Positions 53,068-61,390 of a stretch of 64,000 bases of DNA are shown piece by piece. A model generated the notes under the pieces. It worked only from the letters and a program-made list of their open reading frames with translations, had not been told where the DNA came from and made no database searches. How positions within the stretch are numbered: the first letter of the stretch is position 1; each line of letters opens with the position of its first letter. The position numbers were made by a program, and so were the translations under genes. The stretch is from Bacteroidota bacterium (GTDB taxonomy: Bacteria; Bacteroidota; Bacteroidia; B-17B0; Aurantibacillaceae): positions 1-64,000 of the forward strand of contig JAAFIQ010000010.1 in NCBI GenBank assembly GCA_013298715.1, read 5' to 3'.

Positions 53068-53449
53068 TAATAATTAAATCATTATTTGTTAAGTATAGCG
53101 TATGTGTTTGGAACTTTAAAGAGGGAAGACAACTAAGTAATTGATTTAAACCTATAAACGTTCCTTTTAAAAAGCCGTAATCATGTATGGCTAGTTTGGT
53201 AAACTCACTACAGCTTTTTTGATACGTACACTGTGCTTGTATTTGCTCAGAAACTACGTTTTGATAAATAAATAAGGCTGCTGTGCTTAAATATCCTATT
53301 GGATTATATTTATTTTTTGGTGTTACAAAAGGACGCGACTTTACTTCTGCTTCACTCGAAAATAAACTATCCAAAAAAGTCGTGTTTTGAGCATTTAATT
53401 TTTGGGCGAAACCAACAATCAAAATAAATATGTAAAGTAAATTTTTAAT
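53045..53449 (-). CDS. YidD-like, copy B, with possible ATT start
   Basis: YidD-type core (IYQNVVSEQIQAQCTYQKSC, then SEFTKLAIHDYGFLKGTFIG). The conventional start would be the TTG at 53422 (MIVGFAQKLNAQ), but this leaves too short a signal peptide. Starting from ATT at 53449 gives KNLLYIFILIVGFAQKLNAQ, a proper signal-like N-terminus. The stop of the radical-SAM gene lies in the same frame just upstream, which limits further extension. Paralog of 48993-49535. Confidence 0.7.
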   Translation of the reverse strand: MKNLLYIFILIVGFAQKLNAQNTTFLDSLFSSEAEVKSRPFVTPKNKYNPIGYLSTAALFIYQNVVSEQIQAQCTYQKSCSEFTKLAIHDYGFLKGTFIGLNQLLSCLPSLKFQTHTLYLTNNDLIINEHYLKK

Positions 53450-53470
53450 ACTGTTTTTAAAGAAGTGTAA

Positions 53471-54484
53471 TTAATTAGCCCATACTTTTGTTCCTTCAGT
53501 ACAATTGGTGCAAATATCAATTTTCTTTCGGTTGGTTAAAATTAAGTTTCTAAACTTATTATATTCTTCTGAAAACCAAATTTCTTTAAACGAATTGTTT
53601 TTTAAATTTCCTAAGGTGTATTTGGCGTCTTTATCAAAACAACATGGCACAATTTTTCCATCCCAAGTAATTACGCATCCCTGCCACATCCGCCAACACT
53701 CGTTTAATAATTTATTTTTAATTTGATAAACACCATTTACCAATTTGTATCTCGAATAGGTTTGATTTGTAGGTATTAAATGTTCGCTCGTTTCAAAATC
53801 GTAAATTTGTGCTGTTTTAATTACCAATTTATCCACGCTAATATCTTTTGCCATTTTTTTTATGGCCGCAATTTCATGTTCGTTGTTTTTAAAAACAACA
53901 AATTGCCAAACTACATACGGACTTTTGCTTTTCAAATCTTTTTTGGCATTCAAAATTGCTTTTGTACCTGCTAAAACTTTCTCAATACTACCGCCTACCC
54001 TATAATTCTCATACGTTTGCTGCGATGCGCCATCAATGCTTATAATTAACTTGTCTAATTTACTATCTACAATTGCTTTTGCAACTTCTACATTAATATA
54101 ATGAGCATTAGTACTTGTAATTGTATATATATTATGTCCGTTTGCAATTTTTACCAATTTTAAAAAATTAGGGTTTAAAAAGGGTTCTCCTTGAAAATAG
54201 AACAAAATATTGTGCAAATGCTTTTTAAACGATGAAATATAGGTTTCAAAAAATAAAGGGTCTAACATACCTATATCCCTTGTAAACGAGCGTAAGCCGC
54301 TTGGGCACTGAGGGCAACGCAAATTGCAACTAGTAGTCGGTTCTATACTAATTGAAAAAGGCATTGCGCTTACAATTGCTTTTTGCTTTAACTTAGAGAT
54401 ACGAAAACTATAAACCAATTTAAGGTAATTTATTACTTTAATAAGGGTTAATTTTTTGAGTATACCAGCGTAATAATGAAACAT
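53471..54484 (-). CDS. Radical SAM/SPASM protein
   Basis: 337 aa. The CX3CX2C motif is EPTTSCNLRCPQCPSG, and a C-terminal SPASM domain with CVITWDGKIVPCCFDKDA and CTNCTEG binds further clusters. SPASM enzymes modify peptides or proteins. The first 40 residues (LTLIKVINYLKLVYSFRIS) are basic and hydrophobic. 48 bp upstream of the YidD-like copy B in the same direction, so it might belong to that module; the copy A module has no such partner. Confidence 0.9.
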   Translation of the reverse strand: MFHYYAGILKKLTLIKVINYLKLVYSFRISKLKQKAIVSAMPFSISIEPTTSCNLRCPQCPSGLRSFTRDIGMLDPLFFETYISSFKKHLHNILFYFQGEPFLNPNFLKLVKIANGHNIYTITSTNAHYINVEVAKAIVDSKLDKLIISIDGASQQTYENYRVGGSIEKVLAGTKAILNAKKDLKSKSPYVVWQFVVFKNNEHEIAAIKKMAKDISVDKLVIKTAQIYDFETSEHLIPTNQTYSRYKLVNGVYQIKNKLLNECWRMWQGCVITWDGKIVPCCFDKDAKYTLGNLKNNSFKEIWFSEEYNKFRNLILTNRKKIDICTNCTEGTKVWAN

Positions 54485-54526
54485 GATTACTTTGTATAAA
54501 GATAGGATTAAATAAAATAATCTGCC

Positions 54527-54534
54527 TATTTTTG
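54527..54534 (+). promoter_or_regulatory. Predicted -7 box of the Ig-like lipoprotein gene
   Basis: TATTTTTG matches TAnnTTTG and ends 7 bp before the start, so the transcript would be almost leaderless. No -33 TTG at the proper distance. Confidence 0.35.
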
Positions 54535-54541
54535 CCCAACA

Positions 54542-56173
54542 ATGTTTAAGTATTTCAAAATAACACTCTATTTACTTGCGGTTTTATTTTTTTATCAATG
54601 TGCTCAAGTGGGTGCATTGGGCGGAGGAAAGCGCGATGAATTACCACCAAAACTCATTAACTCAATTCCCACAAACAACACAACTAATTTTAATGCAAAC
54701 GAAATTGTTTTGCAGTTTGATGAGTTTGTACAAGTAAAAAATGTTTCTGCCTCAGTATATATCAATCCAAAGTTAAAAACCAAACCCGAGGTTAGCGCTG
54801 AAGGAAAAAAAGTAAAAATTAAATTGGCTTTAAATGAGTTAGAAGCAAATACAACATATAATATAAATTTTGGAGATTGCATTAGCGATATGCATGAAGG
54901 CAACAAATTAAAAAACTTTAATTATGTGTTTAGCACAGGCCCAGCAATAGATACACTGAGTTTAAAAGGAATAATAACAAGTGCGTTTAATAACGCTATT
55001 TCAGAAAATTTGGTGGTTGCACTTTATAGTAAAGAAAATAAAAATGATAGTACAATTTACAAAAACACACCTAATTACTATACCTATACAAGTGCAAATG
55101 GCAACTACGTATTTGATTATTTACCAAAAAAAGAATTTGTTGTTGTTGCATTTAAAGATAAAAACAAAAACTTGCTCTACGATGGTGAATCTGAGGAAGT
55201 GGCATTTAGTAATGAAAACATGGCATTAGAGACCGATAGTGTGTTAGATTTAAAACTGTTTCAAGAATTACCAACCAAAAACTATATAAAGAAAACGCAA
55301 TCACCTTATCGTGGTTATAGCTATTTGGTGCTTAACAAAAAATCGAAAGTGAGTTTAACTTCTTTAACACTTGCAAAAAGCGATTTTGTATTAACAACCA
55401 CCGCCTCAACCTACGACACCCTAAACATTTACTACAAGGGAAATATAGACACACTGCGCTTTATAGCCAAATTAGAAGACAAAGCGGTAAGCGACACTAT
55501 TCAAATTAATGCTCCTAAATTGAATAAGAAGAACAAAAAAAGTTTAAACGTAATATCAAACTTTAACACAAACTTACCTAAATGTAATTTTATTTCGCTT
55601 GTATTTAATAATTGGATTGATACAACAAAGTTCACTTCGAAAGGTATTTTACTTTACGAAAAAGTAGATAGTTTAAAACAAGCAATAAAAACCAAACTCC
55701 TTTGGAAAGCGCCAAATATAGCGCATTTGGAGTATAAGTACGAATTAGGAAAAGAGTACACTTTAAAGATAGATACAGGTGTATTTGTTACTCAATTTGG
55801 AAATTATAACGACAGCATTAAACTTAATTTTAAAAAACAAGATATTACAAGTTTTGGAAAGTTAACCTTAAATACATTGTTGAATACAAAAATGCCATAC
55901 ATTATTCAATTAATAAATAGTAAAAACAAAATTACCGATGAGCGATATGTTGAATCCTCTCTATCGAGCAGTAACAGTAAGGTTTCGCAGTTCGACTATT
56001 TAGAGCCAGATACATATACAGTAAAAATTATTTTTGATGAGAATAAAAATAAAACATGGGATACAGGAAATTATTTGATGCATATTCAACCTGAAAGAGT
56101 TGAAATGATAACCAAACAAGTTAAAATTGTGAGTGATTGGGAAATTGAAGAAGAAATAATTTTGAAAAAATAA
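54542..56173 (+). CDS. Big_5/Ig-like lipoprotein
   Basis: 543 aa with a lipobox-like FFYQCAQ after a hydrophobic stretch (ITLYLLAVLFFYQ). An Ig-like first domain (Big_5 type, LPPKLINSIPTNNTTNFNAN, then EIVLQFDEFVQVKNVSAS) is typical of the Bacteroidota Ig-like lipoproteins. Further beta-rich repeats follow (GNYVFDYLPKKEFVVVAFKD; DYLEPDTYTVKIIFDENKN). Ligand unknown. Confidence 0.85.
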   Translation: MFKYFKITLYLLAVLFFYQCAQVGALGGGKRDELPPKLINSIPTNNTTNFNANEIVLQFDEFVQVKNVSASVYINPKLKTKPEVSAEGKKVKIKLALNELEANTTYNINFGDCISDMHEGNKLKNFNYVFSTGPAIDTLSLKGIITSAFNNAISENLVVALYSKENKNDSTIYKNTPNYYTYTSANGNYVFDYLPKKEFVVVAFKDKNKNLLYDGESEEVAFSNENMALETDSVLDLKLFQELPTKNYIKKTQSPYRGYSYLVLNKKSKVSLTSLTLAKSDFVLTTTASTYDTLNIYYKGNIDTLRFIAKLEDKAVSDTIQINAPKLNKKNKKSLNVISNFNTNLPKCNFISLVFNNWIDTTKFTSKGILLYEKVDSLKQAIKTKLLWKAPNIAHLEYKYELGKEYTLKIDTGVFVTQFGNYNDSIKLNFKKQDITSFGKLTLNTLLNTKMPYIIQLINSKNKITDERYVESSLSSSNSKVSQFDYLEPDTYTVKIIFDENKNKTWDTGNYLMHIQPERVEMITKQVKIVSDWEIEEEIILKK

Positions 56174-56314
56174 TTTCTTTTAAAAATAAATTTTATCACC
56201 ACTCTTTTTTCTGTTTCTCCGAAATCCCTATGAATAAAGCGTTACGGGGCATCTGTATAATTATTTTGCAGTAACGTAATTTTTAAAATTAATTAAAGCG
56301 TGTGCTATTAACAA

Positions 56315-56336
56315 TTTCAACAATTTGTTGTTGAAA
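56315..56336. other. Hairpin upstream of the H1-like gene
   Basis: TTTCAACAA (56315-56323) and TTGTTGAAA (56328-56336), an exact 9-bp inverted repeat with a 4-base loop. It lies 76 bp before the H1-like start. Role unknown. Confidence 0.4.
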
Positions 56337-56412
56337 AAATAAATACTTAATAATAAGATAACACTAAAAAATTTATTTACTTCGTATCAACAAATCTCAA
56401 AAAACAAAAAAC

Positions 56413-56550
56413 ATGGCAAAAAAAGCAACAGCTAAAAAAGCTACAGCAAAAAAAGCAGCTCCTAAAAAAGCAGCGAAAAAAGCAGTAAAAAAAGCAGTAA
56501 AAAAAGCAGCTCCTAAAAAAGCAGCTAAAAAAGCAGCTAAAAAGAAGTAA
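56413..56550 (+). CDS. Histone H1-like Lys/Ala/Pro peptide (45 aa)
   Basis: ATG at 56413 to TAA at 56548-56550. The sequence MAKKATAKKATAKKAAPKKA continues as KAAKKA/KAVKKA repeats to KKK, so nearly the whole peptide is Lys, Ala, Pro, Thr and Val. It is like the C-terminal tail of bacterial H1-like and HctB-type proteins that bind DNA by charge. Two tandem terminators directly follow, which argues for a real transcript. The gene stands alone, with no homolog nearby. Confidence 0.75.
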   Translation: MAKKATAKKATAKKAAPKKAAKKAVKKAVKKAAPKKAAKKAAKKK

Positions 56551-56556
56551 TAAAAG

Positions 56557-56579
56557 CCCCCGTTAATCGGGGGTTTTTT
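56557..56579 (+). terminator. First terminator after the H1-like gene
   Basis: CCCCCG-TTAAT-CGGGGG followed by six T. Confidence 0.9.
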
Positions 56580-56589
56580 GTTTATAAAA

Positions 56590-56614
56590 GCCTCAACCTT
56601 GTTGGGGCTTTTTT
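56590..56614 (+). terminator. Second terminator after the H1-like gene
   Basis: GCCTCAAC-CTT-GTTGGGGC (one T-G wobble) followed by six T. It is only 11 bp after the first and would also stop read-through. Confidence 0.85.
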
Positions 56615-56780
56615 ATTAAAAATAACGTGTTGAATATTTTTTTATAGGATGGCAGGTATTTCAATAAACAAGCACTGCATTGATTTTAATAGGTACAATA
56701 AGTATACCCATCCAACGATAAAAATTCTTTAATTAGTTTTAAAAAACTCTATCAGTAAATCTTAAGAAATTTTAAAACCT

Positions 56781-58022
56781 TTAAGCCACAAGCAACTGAT
56801 TTAATTTTGCGTGCTTTAATTTTTCCATGGCGTAATCTAAAGTTACAGTAAATTGTTTTGTGCCTTTCTCATCGCTTGGTATATCAAACATAATGTCTAA
56901 CATTATTGCTTCACAAATACCTCTTAGTCCGCGAGCACCTAATTTAAACTCCACAGCTTTATCTATAATCAAATTATAAACCTCTTCATCAAACTGTAAT
57001 TTGCATCCATCCATTTTAAATAAATGAATGTATTGTTTAATTAAAGCATTTTTAGGATCTGTTAAAATATTACGTAAGGCTTGTCTGTCTAATGGCTTTA
57101 AATAAGTTAATACAGGCAAACGCCCAATTAACTCGGGTATTAAACCATAACTTTTTAAATCTTGCGGATTAATGTATTGTAACAAATTATCTTTATCAAT
57201 TTCTGCTTCCTTTACGCTAGCGCTGTAACCAACGGCTTGTGTATTTAATCTGTTTGCAATTTTTTTATCAATGCCATCAAAAGCACCACCACAAATAAAT
57301 AAAATGTTTTTTGTGTTTACTTGTATCATTTTTGCATCAGGATGTTTGCGGCCTCCTTGTGGTGGAACGTTTGCAACTGTTCCCTCTAACAATTTTAAAA
57401 AAGCATGTTGTGTTCCTTCTTTCAAATCTCTGGTAATAGAAGGGTTATCGCCTTTACGAGAAATTTTATCAATTTCATCTATAAATACAATTCCTCTTTC
57501 CGCAGCAGCAACATCATAATCCGAAGCTTGTAGTAAGCGCGTGATAACACTTTCAACGTCTTCGCCAACGTAACCTGCTTCTGTAAATATAGTGGCATCG
57601 GCAATGCAAAACGGCACATTTAATAATTTTGCAATTGTGCGTGCTAATAACGTTTTGCCTGTTCCTGTTTCTCCAACTAAAATAACGTTGCTCTTGTCAA
57701 TATCAATATCTTCTGCATTTCCTTTTGCAACATGATTTATTCGCTTAAAGTGATTGTATACAGCAACACTCAATACTTTTTTTGCATCATCTTGTCCAAT
57801 AACATACTCATCAAGCTTTTCTTTAATTGCCGCTGGCTTTAATAATGTAAGCGCTTGTTGCAATTGTTGTTTTTGTGTCCCCGCATTTTCCTCTTTAATT
57901 AAATTGTGAGCTTGTGTTATACACGTTTCACAAATATGCCCATTGAGTCCAGCAATCAAAATTTTTACTTCTTTTTTTTCGCGCCCACACATAGTACAGC
58001 GCAATAGTGTTTCTTTAGCCAT
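56781..58022 (-). CDS. clpX: ATP-dependent Clp protease ATP-binding subunit ClpX
   Basis: 413 aa. It unfolds substrates for ClpP. The N-terminal zinc-binding domain has CTMCGREKK and HICETC; Walker A is GETGTGKT; Walker B VFIDEIDKI; and the GYVGEDVE pore loop is kept. clpP is not in the window. The stretch 56615-56780 contains no gene. Confidence 0.97.
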   Translation of the reverse strand: MAKETLLRCTMCGREKKEVKILIAGLNGHICETCITQAHNLIKEENAGTQKQQLQQALTLLKPAAIKEKLDEYVIGQDDAKKVLSVAVYNHFKRINHVAKGNAEDIDIDKSNVILVGETGTGKTLLARTIAKLLNVPFCIADATIFTEAGYVGEDVESVITRLLQASDYDVAAAERGIVFIDEIDKISRKGDNPSITRDLKEGTQHAFLKLLEGTVANVPPQGGRKHPDAKMIQVNTKNILFICGGAFDGIDKKIANRLNTQAVGYSASVKEAEIDKDNLLQYINPQDLKSYGLIPELIGRLPVLTYLKPLDRQALRNILTDPKNALIKQYIHLFKMDGCKLQFDEEVYNLIIDKAVEFKLGARGLRGICEAIMLDIMFDIPSDEKGTKQFTVTLDYAMEKLKHAKLNQLLVA

Positions 58023-58246
58023 TTTTAATAATTTATAAAGATAACTATTATTTGTACGACTAAAAAAGCCTCTTTACGTTCTTTAAGAAAAGAATGAATT
58101 GAATTAAGCAAGTCTTACTTATCTATCTTCTAAACAAAGAAACCTAAGGATAATTTTAGACATATAGATATTTGTAACTACTTTTATAATAGTTTGTTAT
58201 ATAATAGAAAGTAAGCGTATTATGTAAAATTTTTAACCAACTATTT

Positions 58247-59881
58247 ATGACAAAACTCAAACTAAACTTTACTCACAGCCTGTTGTTACTTTCATTATTG
58301 TTATTAATTTCTTGCAGTGAAACCAAGGTAGAAAAAGATTCTTCGGTTAAAGTCGATATAGATTCAACGGACATCAACACAATAGCTAGTGCAGTTGGAG
58401 GCGATAAAGAGAATCAAACCAAATTAACTACTGATACAATTTTAAATGATGAGCGCGAAAATTTTAGTTCAGTTGCCCAAGTTTATAAACGATTAAAAAA
58501 GAAGGCAAACCTTTTTGTGGTTAAAACAAATCGTGATACAGTAATAAAATGTGCCGAGGGTACTTTATTATCAATACCTGCCAACGCTTTTATAAATCCA
58601 GTAACTAAAAAGGAAATTGTCGGAGATTTAAAAATTTCAGTGAAAGAATTTTATTCAATATCTGATATGATTAGTGCCAACTTAACTACCACAAGTAACA
58701 AGCAATTAATTGAAACTGGCGGCATGCTTAATATTAAGGTAGTTGCATTAAAAGATAGTTGTGTTTTAAAGCCAGGTAAAAACATATCCATTGCTATACC
58801 AACTTCAACTTCAAGTAGTACAGATAGAATGCAGTTGTTTTATGGCACACATGATACCGCTAACATAAACTGGAAAGCCGAAAACAGCCGAGCCGGATTG
58901 GCGCTAAGATGGCGTTTTTCAAGAGATTTATACCCGCCTGAGTTATCCGAATTAGGCAAAGGATTTATTTTTCATGATAATTACCCAAGCAAATCTCCAC
59001 GACTAATGAATGATATTTCTAGCAATTACACTGTAGATATAAAGGTGCCCTTGCGCGATTTTAACGCATTGGATATTGCTTACACAAAAAATGGGAGCGG
59101 CTATATTGATACAAGTGGTAGTTTGGTTGGTTACAAAGTTGGCAACACTTCTCAAACTATTTTGTTCGAGGAAATTTTTAACCCTACTATTTACAAAAAT
59201 TTAAAAGTAAATGTGCCAGTAGAGTTTAAGTTGAGTTATAAATCAGATGTAAATGTCAATTACTATCAAAAGCTATTCAAAATGGGTAAAGGAAACCCAG
59301 ATAGTTTGATTACTGTAACGGCATGTCTTAATAAACCTTTGAAAATAGCGAGTTATGAAAAAATAAAAATACGCTATAAAAATGCAATTACAGTAAGTGA
59401 CTATTTAAAAAAGCAAAAACACTTAGAGCAATTAAAAATGGCTTTCGAATCAAAAATAAAAAATTTGAAATTAGATAGAGAAAAGAATTTCAAAGAAATG
59501 GAAGTTGATAATTACGTTAATAGTAAAAGCGCTCAAGATTATTTGTTGATGAGCACCTCGAATTTGGGTTGGATAAATTGTGATAGATTTTATAACCAAC
59601 CAAACACTGTAGATTTTTTTGTAAAACTGAAAGAGTCCGCAAACCTTCTTATTGTTTTTAAAAATATAAAATCAATTATACCAAGTGATAGAGAAGGCGG
59701 ATTTAGAAACGTGCCGCTAAATGAGCCAATTACAATAGTTGGGTTAAAAACTGAAAAAGGAAAATTAATGATGGCGTTTCACGAAACTAAAATAACTAAA
59801 GTAGCATTTGAAAAACTAGAATTTAAACCTATAACTTTTGCAGAATACAAATCTAATCTTCAAAAATTAAACCGGTTGTAA
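58247..59881 (+). CDS. Lipoprotein, unknown, beta-rich
   Basis: 544 aa with a lipobox LISCSETK after a hydrophobic stretch (SLLLLSLLLLISC). The mature part resembles the ZU5/carboxypeptidase-like pattern (KCAEGTLLSIPANAFINPVT; VVALKDSCVLKPGKNISIAI), followed by mixed segments. A helical stretch (SDYLKKQKHLEQLKMAFESK) lies near residue 390. Function unknown. Confidence 0.75.
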   Translation: MTKLKLNFTHSLLLLSLLLLISCSETKVEKDSSVKVDIDSTDINTIASAVGGDKENQTKLTTDTILNDERENFSSVAQVYKRLKKKANLFVVKTNRDTVIKCAEGTLLSIPANAFINPVTKKEIVGDLKISVKEFYSISDMISANLTTTSNKQLIETGGMLNIKVVALKDSCVLKPGKNISIAIPTSTSSSTDRMQLFYGTHDTANINWKAENSRAGLALRWRFSRDLYPPELSELGKGFIFHDNYPSKSPRLMNDISSNYTVDIKVPLRDFNALDIAYTKNGSGYIDTSGSLVGYKVGNTSQTILFEEIFNPTIYKNLKVNVPVEFKLSYKSDVNVNYYQKLFKMGKGNPDSLITVTACLNKPLKIASYEKIKIRYKNAITVSDYLKKQKHLEQLKMAFESKIKNLKLDREKNFKEMEVDNYVNSKSAQDYLLMSTSNLGWINCDRFYNQPNTVDFFVKLKESANLLIVFKNIKSIIPSDREGGFRNVPLNEPITIVGLKTEKGKLMMAFHETKITKVAFEKLEFKPITFAEYKSNLQKLNRL

Positions 59882-60004
59882 AGTACTTTTGTGAACACGT
59901 TTAAAAGGATTAAGTCAAAAACGAATTATTATTAAAAAAGCAAATACTAGATAAAGTGTTGGTTAAAATTATATTTTTGTGTTTAAAGTTATAACTCAAA
60001 AAAA

Positions 60005-60919
60005 TTGAAGATAAAGATACAAAATAGGTTTTCTTATAATTTTGGCGAGCCATTAAATTACGTATTTAATGTGCTTATACAAATTAATGCGGTAAATCCC
60101 ACAGCAGTATCTTTTGATTTTTCGGAATCTAAATTTATTTCCCCCTTTGTAATTGTTGGTATCACTGCGGTAGCTAACTCTTTAAAAACGCAAGGTAAAA
60201 GAGTGGAGTTGATTTTTAATAAAAGTATTCCAGTTCCAAGTTATTTCAATGCGATTCATTTTCCTGGAGGATATAATTTTGAAGGAATGACATCCGCCGA
60301 AATGAATTCTAAATTAGAAGACTACACCTCAAAAACATTTATTCCTTTGGTTCTTTTCCCTACTTCACTAATAGATAGAGAATCGACCTTGCGAGAAAAT
60401 ATTATATCAGCAATAGGTTCAATATTAAAAAAACAATTAAAATTAACTGGTAATTTATTACAGGCAATTTACTATTTGATTGATGAGTTAACCAATAATG
60501 TTACGGACCATTCTGAATCGGAAAAAGGAATATTATTTGCGCAATTTTATCCATCAAAAAATTATATGGATGTTTGTATCGCTGATTTTGGAAGGGGAAT
60601 TAAACAAACGTATTTGGATAGCGGTAAAGCAAATCCAACTTCACACGAAGAAGCTATCGAACTTGCTATTAAAGGCAGGTCAACAAAAAATCAAACTGTG
60701 AGTCGCGGCTTTGGTATTTCAACAAGTAGAAGAATGCTCACTGAAGGCTTAAGAGGAAAGTTTTTCTTGTTTTCTGGTAATGCTATGTTTTATCAAAACA
60801 CCGAAAAACAAGCCATTATCGAATTGCCTGAAGGCGCTCATTTTAAGGGTTGCATGGTTGCACTAAGAATACCAACTATACCTAATACAGCTTTTGATTT
60901 TTATAAATATACTGAGTAA
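60005..60919 (+). CDS. STAS-like plus HATPase protein (anti-sigma-type regulator)
   Basis: 304 aa with a TTG start (KIKIQNRFSYNFGEP). The first part is STAS-like (VSFDFSESKFISPFVIVGIT), then a GHKL ATPase: N box IYYLIDELTNNVTDHS, G1 box DVCIADFGRGI and G2 box SRGFGISTSRRM. Such proteins behave like anti-sigma or partner-switching kinases. It is followed (55 bp) by a STAS-like protein. The long ATG-free N-terminus supports the TTG. Confidence 0.8.
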   Translation: MKIKIQNRFSYNFGEPLNYVFNVLIQINAVNPTAVSFDFSESKFISPFVIVGITAVANSLKTQGKRVELIFNKSIPVPSYFNAIHFPGGYNFEGMTSAEMNSKLEDYTSKTFIPLVLFPTSLIDRESTLRENIISAIGSILKKQLKLTGNLLQAIYYLIDELTNNVTDHSESEKGILFAQFYPSKNYMDVCIADFGRGIKQTYLDSGKANPTSHEEAIELAIKGRSTKNQTVSRGFGISTSRRMLTEGLRGKFFLFSGNAMFYQNTEKQAIIELPEGAHFKGCMVALRIPTIPNTAFDFYKYTE

Positions 60920-60974
60920 CCGCTATGCCCAATTTGCTTAAGTCCTATTTAATTAATAACTTTGATGAAGAGAA

Positions 60975-61331
60975 ATGAGTTTAATTAAAAAAATAATAGT
61001 TTCTGATAGTGCTAAAAATTCTTTAATAAGCAGAGAAATAGCTGTTGCTTTGTTTAAGAAAATAATAGGAAGTGAAAGTAATATTGAATTCGATTTCACA
61101 AATATTGAATTTATATCTCGGTCTTTTGCCGACCAATTCTACAAATTGAAGATTGAATATGAACAAAATCAGAATTCAAAAATTCAAATAGTGAATGCAA
61201 ATGAAAATGTAATTAATATGCTTGACATAGTATCTCAAACGCAAAACTCAACTAACCGTGAATTTCAGCCAGTTCCCATTATCAAATTTTCTAACTCAGA
61301 AATGCTTTCTGATTACCTTTTTTCGATATAA
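60975..61331 (+). CDS. STAS-like (DUF4325) protein
   Basis: 118 aa of the DUF4325 type: IEFDFTNIEFISRSFADQFYK, a STAS fold with a Ser in the position of the phosphorylated residue (FISRSF). It would pair with the HATPase protein just upstream, as an anti-sigma-factor antagonist. No sigma factor is nearby. Confidence 0.8.
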   Translation: MSLIKKIIVSDSAKNSLISREIAVALFKKIIGSESNIEFDFTNIEFISRSFADQFYKLKIEYEQNQNSKIQIVNANENVINMLDIVSQTQNSTNREFQPVPIIKFSNSEMLSDYLFSI

Positions 61332-61390
61332 TGTTCAGATAAGAGAAACTGCAATAGCATTAATGTAATTGTTTTAGGATTAAATTGGTA

